A stretch of 64,000 bases of DNA from the NCBI RefSeq assembly GCF_000685315.1, contig NZ_ARYM01000009.1, forward strand, positions 62,001-126,000. Reading direction: 5' to 3'. Source of the stretch: Hyphomonas polymorpha PS728. Its GTDB lineage: Bacteria > Pseudomonadota > Alphaproteobacteria > Caulobacterales > Hyphomonadaceae. This document shows, piece after piece, positions 20,399 to 29,547 of the stretch. Position numbers and translations under genes: made by a program. The notes beneath the pieces were generated by a model. It ran no database searches. It was not told where the DNA came from and worked only from the letters and a program-made list of their open reading frames with translations. Position 1 is the stretch's first letter, and every line of letters starts with the position of its first letter.

Positions 20399-22906
20399 AT
20401 GACAGATTACGCCAGCCGCGATTCAGAACTCCGCACGGTAAGTGACCCCGTCTGGAGGATTCTGACAGGCGCTGCCGCCTTTGGGGCAGGGGTCTTCGTG
20501 TGCGGCGCTGTGGGTTCCTACACGCCTACTGATCCCAGCTGGAACGCCGCTACGGGCGCCGCTGTACAAAACCTCTTCGGCTCTGCCGGCGCTGTCTTCG
20601 CAGACCTGGCGCGCCAGACGCTGGGCTGGTCAGGCTGGATCGCCGGTCTTGCCCTGATGATCGGCGGCGCGATGCGCGCCGTGCTGGTCGGGAAGCCGCG
20701 TGTGCGCCGCTGGATAATGGGAGCCATCTCCGTTCCGCTGTCGGCAGCCTGCTTTGCGTCCTGGCCTGTCCCGGAATCCTGGCCGCTCAGCGCCGGGCTC
20801 GGTGGCATGATGGGCGATGGTCTGTTTAATCTCACTGTACTGCCCTTCCGCGTGCTGATGCTGCCCTCGCCGCAAGTCTGGGCGGGCTTCCTGATGGGCG
20901 GGCTTGCCCTCTGGACCGCACTTTCCGCGCTCGGCTTCGGCCGCCGGGATGCCCAGCTGCTTCAGGAAACCGCCACCCGCAGTGGCCGGCATGCTGCCAT
21001 CCAGGCGCGGGGGGCAGGGGGCATGCTGCTGCGCATCGGCCAGAAGCTCGTCACCCGCGAACCCGGCCTGCCGCACGAAACGGCCGCGCCTGCCGCCACA
21101 CGCGAAGAGCGCACCCTCATCATCAAGTCGGACGAGGATTACGTCCCCACCTCGCGCTATCTGCGCGACCTTGATGACGAGGATGAAGACTACGCCCGCA
21201 ACGAGGACGACGACCGTTGGGAAGATGAAGACGAAGACGACGGCTATGAAGCCGCCAATGACGAGGATGAAGATGCCTCCCGTCCGCCGCGCTTCACCTT
21301 CTCAAAGCCGGCCCAGGCGCCGCGCTCGGCCTCTGTGCCGAAAGTCTCCCAGCCTGAGCGCCGCCGCGCCGCCGCCACCCGCCTGCCGTCGATCGATCTG
21401 CTGCAGGAGCCGGAAGCCCGCCGCGAGACCATTGATGAGGACGCCCTCATCGCCAAGGCCGCGCGCCTGTCCGAAGTTCTCAAGGAATTCGGCATCCGCG
21501 GCCGCATCAAGGAAGTGCGCCCCGGCCCGGTGATCACCCTGTTCGAAATGGAACCGGCCCCCGGCGTGAAATCCTCCCGCGTCATCTCGCTGGCAGACGA
21601 CATTGCCCGCTCGATGAGCGCTGTCTCTGCCCGCGTGGCCGTTGTGCCCGGCAAGAACGCCATCGGTATCGAGCTGCCCAATGAAGAGCGCGACACCGTC
21701 TGGCTGCGCTCGCTGCTGGAGTCCGAAGCCTACACCGCCAACCGCGCCAGCCTGCCCATGGCGCTCGGCGAAGACATTGGCGGCGTGCCCACCGTGGTCG
21801 ACCTTGCCAAGATGCCTCACCTGCTGATCGCCGGTACCACCGGCTCGGGCAAGTCGGTCGGCGTCAACGCCATGATCCTGTCGCTGCTCTACCGTCATAC
21901 GCCGGAACAGTGCCGCTTCATCATGATCGATCCGAAGAAGCTTGAACTCTCCGTATACGAAGGGATCCCGCACCTCCTCGCGCCGGTCGTCACCGAGGCG
22001 GACAAAGCCGTCAACGCGCTGAAATGGACCGTGCGCGAAATGGAAAGCCGCTACGAGCTGATGTCGAAGGCCGGCGTCCGCAACCTGGCCGGCTATAACG
22101 AGAAGGCCGCGAAGTATCGCACCGCCGGTGAAGAAATGACCCGTAAGGTGCAGACCGCTTTCGATGATCGCGGCAAGCCGGTCTATGAAACTGAAGTTCT
22201 GCCCGTGGACCATATCCCCAACATCGTCGTCGTGATCGACGAGATGGCGGACCTGATGCTGGTTGCCGGCAAGGAAGTGGAAAGCTGCGTCCAGCGTCTC
22301 GCCCAGATGGCGCGTGCTGCCGGCATCCACCTGATCACCGCCACGCAGCGTCCGTCCGTGGACGTCATCACCGGCACGATCAAGGCAAACTTCCCGACCC
22401 GTATTTCCTATATGGTCACCAACAAGGTCGACAGCCGCACGATCCTCAACGAGCAGGGCGCCGAACAGCTCCTCGGCATGGGCGACCTCCTGTACCAGGC
22501 CCCCGGCAAGAAATCCCAGCGTCTGCACGGCCCCTTTGTGGCGGACGAGGATGTGGGCGCCGTGGCAGACTGGCTGCGCGAGCAGGGCGAGCCTGACTAT
22601 GTGATGGACATTCTGGAATCGCCTGATGACGGCTCCACCGGCTCGGCCGTCATGGATGCAATCCTTGGCACCGGCGGTGGCGGCGATGATGATGAAGGCC
22701 TCTTCTCTCAGGCTGTCCAGATCGTGGTGCGCGATCAGCGGGCTTCCACATCCTATCTCCAGCGCCGTCTGAAGGTTGGCTATAACAAAGCCGCCGGTCT
22801 GATCGACCGACTGGAAGAGGAAGGCGTCATCTCGGCCCCCAACCATGCCGGCAAGCGCGAAGTCCTCGCCGGTGGCGGGGGCGGTGGCAAGGCCAGCGCC
22901 GCCTGA
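20399..22906 (+). CDS. ftsK: DNA translocase FtsK
   Basis: FtsK is the septal motor that pumps DNA through the closing division site and activates XerCD at dif. About 835 residues: four N-terminal transmembrane segments (roughly 20-200), then a strikingly acidic linker encoded at about 21170-21280 (runs of Asp/Glu). The RecA-like motor has Walker A GTTGSGKSVGVN near residue 480 and Walker B VVVIDEMADLM near residue 613, followed by the C-terminal gamma winged helix. ATG 20399 has GGAG 11 bases upstream; ATG 20354 and TTG 20306 are alternatives. A terminator follows. Confidence 0.95.
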   Translation: MTDYASRDSELRTVSDPVWRILTGAAAFGAGVFVCGAVGSYTPTDPSWNAATGAAVQNLFGSAGAVFADLARQTLGWSGWIAGLALMIGGAMRAVLVGKPRVRRWIMGAISVPLSAACFASWPVPESWPLSAGLGGMMGDGLFNLTVLPFRVLMLPSPQVWAGFLMGGLALWTALSALGFGRRDAQLLQETATRSGRHAAIQARGAGGMLLRIGQKLVTREPGLPHETAAPAATREERTLIIKSDEDYVPTSRYLRDLDDEDEDYARNEDDDRWEDEDEDDGYEAANDEDEDASRPPRFTFSKPAQAPRSASVPKVSQPERRRAAATRLPSIDLLQEPEARRETIDEDALIAKAARLSEVLKEFGIRGRIKEVRPGPVITLFEMEPAPGVKSSRVISLADDIARSMSAVSARVAVVPGKNAIGIELPNEERDTVWLRSLLESEAYTANRASLPMALGEDIGGVPTVVDLAKMPHLLIAGTTGSGKSVGVNAMILSLLYRHTPEQCRFIMIDPKKLELSVYEGIPHLLAPVVTEADKAVNALKWTVREMESRYELMSKAGVRNLAGYNEKAAKYRTAGEEMTRKVQTAFDDRGKPVYETEVLPVDHIPNIVVVIDEMADLMLVAGKEVESCVQRLAQMARAAGIHLITATQRPSVDVITGTIKANFPTRISYMVTNKVDSRTILNEQGAEQLLGMGDLLYQAPGKKSQRLHGPFVADEDVGAVADWLREQGEPDYVMDILESPDDGSTGSAVMDAILGTGGGGDDDEGLFSQAVQIVVRDQRASTSYLQRRLKVGYNKAAGLIDRLEEEGVISAPNHAGKREVLAGGGGGGKASAA

Positions 22907-22939
22907 CAGTATTCCCAGCCATGGTGGGCCCCCAAGGGC

Positions 22940-22985
22940 GGCCCCCGGCCTTCCATAGAAGGAGGCGGGGGCCATTTTGGTTTTA
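22940..22985 (+). terminator. Intrinsic terminator after ftsK
   Basis: GGCCCCCG (22940-22947) pairs with CGGGGGCC (22966-22973) around an imperfect inner stem (CCTTC/GAAGG). TTTTGGTTTT follows. It sits 33 bases past the ftsK stop. Confidence 0.75.
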
Positions 22986-23040
22986 AGGCTTGTCGATCAA
23001 CTCGTCTCTCTCAGGGAGAGGCCCGGCCAGCGGGAAGGCC

Positions 23041-24057
23041 TCATCCCATCGGATAGAGGATTTCCCGGGAAACCTTGTCGCACGCTTTCATGACGTCGTC
23101 GGGCAACACAAGGTCCGCCGCTGCCAGAATATCTGACAGCTGATCAAAGCGCGACGCGCCGACAATCGTGGAAGCCACAAAGCTGTGCTGCTTCGACCAG
23201 GCCGTCGCCAGCGTCACCGGGCTCATGCCGGCCTGTTTGGCAATTTCCATATAGCGGGCTGTAGCTGCCAGGCTCTTCTCATTGACGAAACGCTGCGTCA
23301 TGGCCGTGTGGCGCCCGCCCCTGTTGGCATAGGCGGAGAAGCGCGCGCCCTCGGGGAAGGCGCCGTCCTGATACTTGCCAGACAGCACGCCGCCCCCCAG
23401 CGGGGAATAGGGAATAAGGCTTACCCCTTCGCGCTCACAAATCTTTGAAAGCGCATCCTCGAAGCGGCGATTGTTCAGCGAGAAATTGTTCTGGATCGTC
23501 TGATAGCGGACTGTTCCGAGACGGCTGGATGTCTCAATCGACTTCATCAGCCCCCAGGCGTCTTCGTTGGAGCAGCCCACGATGCGGACATAACCTTCGC
23601 GCACCAGCTCATCGAGCGTTTCCATCGTCTCGTCGAAACCGGTGCCATGGTCGGGCCAGTGGGTCTGGTAAAGGTCGATATAGTCGGTCTGCAGGCGGGT
23701 CAGGCTCGCCTCCACCGCGCGGCGGATATTGTGCCGGTCCAGCGCCGTCATGCCGGCCCGCTGCGATCCCTTGATCCAGCCATGCGAAGGCCCACACACT
23801 TTTGTGGCGAGGATGATCGCGTCCCGGTCCTTGGTTTTCATCCAGCGCCCGAAGATTTCCTCGGTCAGCCCGCCATATTTGAGATCCGGCGGCACCGGAT
23901 AGTTCTCGGCCGTGTCGAAGAAGTTGATCCCCGCATCAAGGCTCGCGTCCAGAATACGGAAGGCTTCCTTCTCGTCGGTCTGGGTGCCGAAAGTCATCGT
24001 GCCCATGCAGATGTCGGAAACATAGATGGCGCTTTTGCCAAGACGGCGGTGTTGCAT
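23041..24057 (-). CDS. Aldo/keto reductase
   Basis: A 338-residue NADPH-dependent oxidoreductase of the Tas/YghZ-like group. It contains DAGINFFDTAENY near residue 42 with catalytic Asp and Tyr, the catalytic Lys in ATKV near residue 82, and the His in YQTHWPDHGT near residue 129. The NADP-binding tail VGASRFDQL is present. Physiological substrate unknown. It is convergent with ftsK and 60 bases downstream of the sulfotransferase gene on the same strand, but has its own start context. Confidence 0.92.
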   Translation of the reverse strand: MQHRRLGKSAIYVSDICMGTMTFGTQTDEKEAFRILDASLDAGINFFDTAENYPVPPDLKYGGLTEEIFGRWMKTKDRDAIILATKVCGPSHGWIKGSQRAGMTALDRHNIRRAVEASLTRLQTDYIDLYQTHWPDHGTGFDETMETLDELVREGYVRIVGCSNEDAWGLMKSIETSSRLGTVRYQTIQNNFSLNNRRFEDALSKICEREGVSLIPYSPLGGGVLSGKYQDGAFPEGARFSAYANRGGRHTAMTQRFVNEKSLAATARYMEIAKQAGMSPVTLATAWSKQHSFVASTIVGASRFDQLSDILAAADLVLPDDVMKACDKVSREILYPMG

Positions 24058-24116
24058 GGCGTTTCTCCATAAGGCTTGTCGCCGGACACCCTAACGCCGC
24101 CCGCGCCAAGCGCCAG

Positions 24117-25775
24117 TCACCCCCGCCTGCGCTCTCCCGGCGTAAGGCAGCCTTCAGCTTCCAATATGTCCAGCGCGGGCTGGAGGCCCGCCTCATACCG
24201 GCGCCAGCGGCCAAGCGCGGAGGTGTAAAGGGGCTCACGCACCTGCGCCGAGGAAGCCGTCGCCACGGGCGCAGCATTCTGGTGGAAGGCCAGGCATCCC
24301 TCTTCGAAGGGCAGGCCACAGAACGCCAGAACCCGCCGCGTCTCCGCTTCCTGATCGGTCACTATCTTCTCGTAATGCACAACCGTGAAACGATCTGCGG
24401 GCAACACCTCTTCATAACGCCGTACCAGCCGGTCAAACCCGGCATAGTAACGGGCCGTGTCTTCCAGAGTGTAGGCATAGTTGTAATAGGAAAAGCTGGT
24501 GGCAAACATCTGCCGGTAGTTCGACAGCACCGTATCTGCCGGATGCCGCCGCAGGCATATGATCCGCGCGCCCGGCAGCGCCGCCAGGATGACCGGTGCC
24601 AAAAGGATGTTGAGTGGCATCTTGTCGGTAAACAGCTCGGCGAGGCCAAGAGACGTGCGCACGCTATGCAGATAGGCTGTTCCGAGGGCGGAGAGATCCA
24701 TGCCGCGCGCGGCCCCCAGGGTCTCCGGGTCCAGCACCAGATTGGAGGGCGTTTTTGCAAGCCGCTTCAGGCAAAGCGCAAAGTCTGACAGCTCGCCAGC
24801 CGGGGTAACGGCGCTGTGGCTTGTCAGGATACGGTCCACCAGCGTTGTTCCCGTCCGGGGCATCCCGCAAATGAATACCGGGCCTTCGCCCGATGGGGCA
24901 GGGGCCACCGGCAAGGTCTCTGCCAGCGCGCCGGCGGCGGCGAAGAGAGCGCTGTCCACATCAGGGGTATGCCGGATCAGGCGGCGCTTCCCGGCCTTGG
25001 CGCGGGCGAGCCAGGCGAGGGCGTCTCCGGGTTGCTTCAAGTCCTCATGGGTCTTCGCCAGGGCATGGCCGATACGCAGGGCCGCGTCGGCATCCTCCTG
25101 ATGCCGGATAAACATCGCCTCCAGCGCAGGAATGTAATTTTCCTCCGGCGTCTGACGGGTGATCTGCACCAAGGATGGCAAGCCGCGGGTGTCATCGGGG
25201 TCGGCGGCGGCGCAGCGCAGATAGGCGTCCCGCGCCCGGTCCATATCTCCGGCAAACTGCAGAGCCGCGGCAAAGTTATACTGATAGTTGGCGTTCCCCG
25301 GCTCTGCTTCGGTCGCCCGGGCATAATAGGGCAGGGCGTCTTCATGAAGGCCAGCCCGGCTCATCACCACCCCAATTGTATCACATGTAAAGGCGTCTTC
25401 CGGCGCCGATGCGGCAGCTGCGCGGACGGTAGCCACCGCGTCGCTGCGGCGGCTGAGCGCCAAAAGGCAGCGCGCCTGTTGGGCAAGGGCGCCGGCATGG
25501 CGCGGATCAAGTTGAACGGTCACTGCGAAGAGCTCCTCCGCCTTGCCGATGTTGCCGTGGTCAAGCGCCAGCTGGCCCAGCAGATAATAGGCCTGCGCCG
25601 TCCGGGGCGCTTCTTTCAGCACGGCCAGGCACAAGCCATGGGCTTGCTCATAGGCGCCCGCTCGCAAAAGGCGAGTGGCCTCAGCCAGCCTCTCGCCGGC
25701 CAAACCTGTCTCTGAAAGGGTCTTTTGCAGGGCGCTATTCTCCGGCTGCTTCAGAATTGAGCAGATCAGGCGCAC
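24117..25775 (-). CDS. TPR-repeat sulfotransferase
   Basis: Two parts are visible: N-terminal tetratricopeptide helices (ending about residue 260 of this model), then a sulfotransferase domain opening with FICGMPRTGTTLVDRIL, the PAPS 5'-phosphosulphate-binding loop. Further on come ICLRRHPADTVLSNY and PFEEGCLAFHQ. Such proteins transfer sulphate from PAPS to a protein or glycan acceptor. The start is uncertain: the only in-frame ATGs are at 25925 and 25856, both without a ribosome binding site. GTG 25775 is chosen because it clears the promoter of the divergent TonB receptor. Acceptor unknown. Confidence 0.85.
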   Translation of the reverse strand: MRLICSILKQPENSALQKTLSETGLAGERLAEATRLLRAGAYEQAHGLCLAVLKEAPRTAQAYYLLGQLALDHGNIGKAEELFAVTVQLDPRHAGALAQQARCLLALSRRSDAVATVRAAAASAPEDAFTCDTIGVVMSRAGLHEDALPYYARATEAEPGNANYQYNFAAALQFAGDMDRARDAYLRCAAADPDDTRGLPSLVQITRQTPEENYIPALEAMFIRHQEDADAALRIGHALAKTHEDLKQPGDALAWLARAKAGKRRLIRHTPDVDSALFAAAGALAETLPVAPAPSGEGPVFICGMPRTGTTLVDRILTSHSAVTPAGELSDFALCLKRLAKTPSNLVLDPETLGAARGMDLSALGTAYLHSVRTSLGLAELFTDKMPLNILLAPVILAALPGARIICLRRHPADTVLSNYRQMFATSFSYYNYAYTLEDTARYYAGFDRLVRRYEEVLPADRFTVVHYEKIVTDQEAETRRVLAFCGLPFEEGCLAFHQNAAPVATASSAQVREPLYTSALGRWRRYEAGLQPALDILEAEGCLTPGERRRG

Positions 25776-25894
25776 TTTGCTGCACGCATGCGGAAAATCC
25801 AACCGGCCATTGTTGCTTCTCTTGCTGCAGGTTGGTTCTGCACAGCTTCTGAGCATGTCGAGGGGACTTTTAACGACATAGCAGAGGTACACAT

Positions 25895-28390
25895 ATGATC
25901 CGGAAATACCTGCTCCTGTCCGCAAGTGCGGCGGTGATGACCAGTGCCTTAACCCTGTCAGCTCAGGCTCAGGAGACCGCAGATGGCGAACTCCGTGTCG
26001 AAGCGGTAACGGTGACCGCCACCCGCCGGGCAGAAAGTGTGCAGGACATCCCGATCAACATTTCCGCCATTGGCGATCAACAGATCACGGAGCAGGGGTT
26101 TGACGAACTCGCAGACATGCTCGCCTATGTGCCCGGTATCAATGTGGTGGACCGGGGCGGGCGCCAGGGAAACCCCCTGATCGTACGCGGCCTTAACGCG
26201 GATGGTCTTGGCTCGGGCGATGGTAATAACAACGGCGGCGGCACCGTTGCCACCTATATCGGCGAAATTCCCGTCTATCTGGATCTGAAGCTCAACGATC
26301 TGGAGCGGGTGGAGGTCCTGCTTGGCCCTCAGGGCACGCTCTATGGAGCCGGCACGTTGGGCGGAGCGATCCGCTATATTCCGAAGAAACCGGACTTCGC
26401 AGGCGATACGCTCGATGTGCGTACGGAGATTTATCAGTATTCGGAAGCTGATGATCTTTCCTATGATGCCGGCCTCACCATCAACAAGGCGCTCGCGCCG
26501 AACTTCGCCATCCGCGCCTCGGTGGATTACGAGAATGATTCCGGCTTCATCGACTATCCCTATGTTGTTCGTGAAATTGGCGTTTCCAATCCGGATCCGG
26601 ACTTCACGGACCCTGCCGACGTTGCGGCCAATCTGCGCCGCATCACCGATGCCGACAGCGAGGAAACCATCTCCGCCCGCATTGCGGCCCGTTGGGAACC
26701 GTTGCCATGGCTCGACACCACGCTCACCTATTATCTTCAAAAGTCGGACATTGGAGGCCGCCGCGGTTCCAGCGCCCGCTCCACGGTTCCGGCTGGAGAC
26801 TATGAGCTCGCCAAGCGGGTCGAGGAGCCCAACGAAATCACCAACCAGCTCCTGGCGCTGGAAATGGTTGCAGATCTCGGTTTTGCAGAGCTGACCTCGG
26901 CCACCGGCTATTCCCGGTTTAACGACAATGGCCAGCGCGACCAGACAGACCTTCTGATAACGCTGGAGTACAGCTACGAGGCGTTCCCCACCTTCACCTC
27001 CTTTACCCATGAAAAGGGCAAGGAAAGCCGGATCAATCAGGAACTCCGCCTTGTGTCGACCACGGACGGTCCGCTGAACTGGATCGTCGGGGCCTTCTAC
27101 AACCAGTATGAAGGGGCCAGCTATTCGGCAGAGTATACGCCTGGCTACGCAGACTTCGCTGGTTTCAACCGGCCGGACGATCTTGAGTATTTCTCCCAGG
27201 GTTTTTCAAAGCTGGAAGAGTCCGCCTTCTTCGGAGAGATCGGCTACGATATCACGGACAAGTGGACCGTAACGGTCGGTGGGCGGTACTATCAGTATGA
27301 TCTTGAATCGTTCAGCGATGTCGACTTCCCGCTGTTTGATCCGGGTTTTGCCCGGGTCGGGGTCAGCGCGCTGGAATCCAGTCTGCGGTCAGACTTTGCC
27401 GCTGGCAGCCCGAACGGCACGGAGCGCACCAGCCAGTCGGATGAAGGCACTCTGTTCAAGATCAACACGTCCTATCAGGTGACGGACGATATTCTCGGCT
27501 ATTTCACAATTTCCGAAGGCTACCGGATCGGGAACCAGAACGGCATTGCGGTCTGTCCGGACTATGATCCCACCAATACTCAGCAGGGCGCCTGCGCGCT
27601 GCTTCCCGGCCAGCAATACGGGCCCGGCGCGGGGGATATTTCCACACGGGATGAGAGCCAGTACCTGCCGGACAAGACGATCAATTATGAGCTGGGTTTC
27701 AAGTCCACACTGGCCAATGGGCGGCTCATCCTCAACGGCGCGGTCTATTATATCGAGTGGAAAGATCCGCAGCTGACCTCGGCCACCATCAACGCGTCAA
27801 TTCCAATCACCGTCAACGCCGAGGGCGCTGAAACCAAAGGCTTTGAAGTTTCCGGCAACTGGCTGGTCACAGATGCGTTCTCCGTACGCGGAAGCTACAG
27901 CCACACCGAAGCGTCATTGACCGCGGTTGCGCCTGGGCTTGTGGGCACGATCTCTCCGCCAGGCTTCAGCACGATCCTACTCGATGGCCAGGACGGAGAC
28001 CGGCTGCCAGGGTCTCCGGAAGACCAGTTCTCGGTCTTCGGCTCATATGTTCACCAGCTTGCCTCTGGCCGGACGCTCACCTTCAATGGCAGCTATTCCT
28101 GGCAGGGCGACGTGCTCAGCCGGACCGGCGGCCGGGGCGGCGGGCTGACATTGGACAGCTACGGGGTGGCCAATGCGTCGGCGGTTTATGACGCGGGCAA
28201 GTGGCAGGCGACCCTGTTCGTCAACAATCTGTTCGACGAGTATTACGAGACCGGCGTGGTCTCCTCACCACTGTCCAACCAGATCGTGGCGGATGCCAAC
28301 GGAGACCCGGTCTATATCCGCTCCTTCTACACCTATGTCGGCGCCCCGCGGGCCATTGGCATCCGGGCCAGTTACAAGTTCGGCCAGTAA
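25895..28390 (+). CDS. TonB-dependent outer-membrane receptor
   Basis: An 831-residue receptor with a signal peptide (residues 1-26, ending AQAQ) and a TonB-box-like VEAVTVTATRR near residue 36. The plug domain (about 50-160) includes NPLIVRGLNADG and VEVLLGPQGTLYGAGTLGG. The 22-strand barrel ends with IGIRASYKFGQ. The ATG at 25895 follows AGAGG. It is divergent from the TPR-sulfotransferase, an association that recurs in related bacteria as far as I recall. The ligand is unknown; there is no siderophore or sugar operon nearby. A terminator follows. Confidence 0.94.
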   Translation: MIRKYLLLSASAAVMTSALTLSAQAQETADGELRVEAVTVTATRRAESVQDIPINISAIGDQQITEQGFDELADMLAYVPGINVVDRGGRQGNPLIVRGLNADGLGSGDGNNNGGGTVATYIGEIPVYLDLKLNDLERVEVLLGPQGTLYGAGTLGGAIRYIPKKPDFAGDTLDVRTEIYQYSEADDLSYDAGLTINKALAPNFAIRASVDYENDSGFIDYPYVVREIGVSNPDPDFTDPADVAANLRRITDADSEETISARIAARWEPLPWLDTTLTYYLQKSDIGGRRGSSARSTVPAGDYELAKRVEEPNEITNQLLALEMVADLGFAELTSATGYSRFNDNGQRDQTDLLITLEYSYEAFPTFTSFTHEKGKESRINQELRLVSTTDGPLNWIVGAFYNQYEGASYSAEYTPGYADFAGFNRPDDLEYFSQGFSKLEESAFFGEIGYDITDKWTVTVGGRYYQYDLESFSDVDFPLFDPGFARVGVSALESSLRSDFAAGSPNGTERTSQSDEGTLFKINTSYQVTDDILGYFTISEGYRIGNQNGIAVCPDYDPTNTQQGACALLPGQQYGPGAGDISTRDESQYLPDKTINYELGFKSTLANGRLILNGAVYYIEWKDPQLTSATINASIPITVNAEGAETKGFEVSGNWLVTDAFSVRGSYSHTEASLTAVAPGLVGTISPPGFSTILLDGQDGDRLPGSPEDQFSVFGSYVHQLASGRTLTFNGSYSWQGDVLSRTGGRGGGLTLDSYGVANASAVYDAGKWQATLFVNNLFDEYYETGVVSSPLSNQIVADANGDPVYIRSFYTYVGAPRAIGIRASYKFGQ

Positions 28391-28411
28391 GGGCAGGGCA
28401 CTCTTGATCGG

Positions 28412-28443
28412 AAGGGCCGCGCTTCAAGGGCGCGGCCTTTCTT
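28412..28443 (+). terminator. Intrinsic terminator after the TonB receptor gene
   Basis: GGCCGCGC (28415-28422) and GCGCGGCC (28430-28437) form a perfect stem with a 7-base loop, and A/T pairs extend its base. TTTCTT follows. The stem starts 22 bases past the stop codon. Confidence 0.8.
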
Positions 28444-28518
28444 GTTGAGCTTTGCTCCGGGGCGGCTGAGCAAAATCCGGGTGGCGAAAGGCAGCGGCCA
28501 GGCCTATAGCACGCCGCC

Positions 28519-29430
28519 ATGAGCCCCGCCCTCCGTCTTGGTTTTCCCGCTGCGCTTCTCTCCTACCTGATCTGGGGGAGCCTGCCGCTCTATATCCGCG
28601 CCATGCAGCATACCGGCGCGCTGGAACTGCTCGCGCACCGGGTGCTCTGGTCGGTGCCCACCGCCATCCTGTTCATTGCGGTGGCCGCCAACTGGCGGGA
28701 TGTTCGCGCCGCCTTCACCGGCAGCAATCTCAAATGGCTCACCGTGTCCGGCCTGCTGATCGGGGCGAACTGGGCCATCTATATCTGGGCCGTCAATGCC
28801 GGGCGCACGATGGAAGCGTCTCTGGGCTATTACATCAACCCGCTGGTCAATGTGCTGTTCGGTATGCTGATCTTCTCGGAGAAGCTGCGTCCGGCCCAAT
28901 GGGTTGCCGTTGCCATCGCCGCCATCGGCGTGGGCGTGATGACCTTCGCCTTCGGCCGTGTGCCCTGGGTCGCGCTGATCCTCTGCATCACCTTTGCCTG
29001 CTATTCGGTGATCCGGAAGAAGGTCGCCATCGACAGCCGCGCCGGCTTCCTGGTGGAAGTCGCGCTGCTCGCGCCCGTCGCCCTGGCCTGGCTCACCTGG
29101 TTTGCCACCACCCAGCCGGGTGGCCGCTGGCTCGGGGAAGGGGGGTGGGATATTCCGCTGCTGATGGCGGCCGGGCCGATCACGGCCATTCCGCTGATCC
29201 TCTATGCTCTTGCTGCCAAGCGGCTGCGTTTCTCCACCATCGGCATGATGCAGTATATCGGGCCCACGATTCAGTTCCTGATCGCCGTGCTGGTCTTCAA
29301 GGAGGGCTTCGGGATGACCCACGCCGTCGCCTTCGGTTTCATCTGGACGGCTCTGGTCGTGTTTACCGCCGACAGCCTGATGGGGGATGCCAAGGCCCGG
29401 CGCCTCGCGCGCACCGCCCGGCCGGCCTGA
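28519..29430 (+). CDS. rarD: RarD-type EamA/DMT permease
   Basis: A 303-residue, ten-helix inner-membrane transporter of the drug/metabolite superfamily. The RarD pattern is clear: LSYLIWGSLPLYIRAM near the start, LGYYINPLVNVLFGMLIF near residue 102, and a C-terminal MMQYIGPTIQFLIAVLVFKE. RarD has been linked to chloramphenicol sensitivity, but its natural substrate is unknown. The start is the first ATG, at 28519. Confidence 0.9.
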   Translation: MSPALRLGFPAALLSYLIWGSLPLYIRAMQHTGALELLAHRVLWSVPTAILFIAVAANWRDVRAAFTGSNLKWLTVSGLLIGANWAIYIWAVNAGRTMEASLGYYINPLVNVLFGMLIFSEKLRPAQWVAVAIAAIGVGVMTFAFGRVPWVALILCITFACYSVIRKKVAIDSRAGFLVEVALLAPVALAWLTWFATTQPGGRWLGEGGWDIPLLMAAGPITAIPLILYALAAKRLRFSTIGMMQYIGPTIQFLIAVLVFKEGFGMTHAVAFGFIWTALVVFTADSLMGDAKARRLARTARPA

Positions 29431-29439
29431 TACCCGCAC

Positions 29440-29471
29440 AAGAAAACAGCGGCCTCCGTCGGGAGACCGCT
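29440..29471 (-). terminator. Intrinsic terminator for the serine hydrolase gene
   Basis: AGCGG-C-CTCC (29448-29457) pairs with GGAG-A-CCGCT (29462-29471) apart from one mismatch, with a GTCG loop. Read on the minus strand it is followed by GTTTTCTT, and it lies 77 bases past the 29548 stop. On the plus strand no T-run follows, though it could still slow transcription from rarD. Confidence 0.65.
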
Positions 29472-29547
29472 GCAAGGTCAAGTGCATGACGGAAATGGAG
29501 CCTTCCAGTTCCAAACCTGGCGTTGCAACTGCCGTGCCAGTCTTCGC

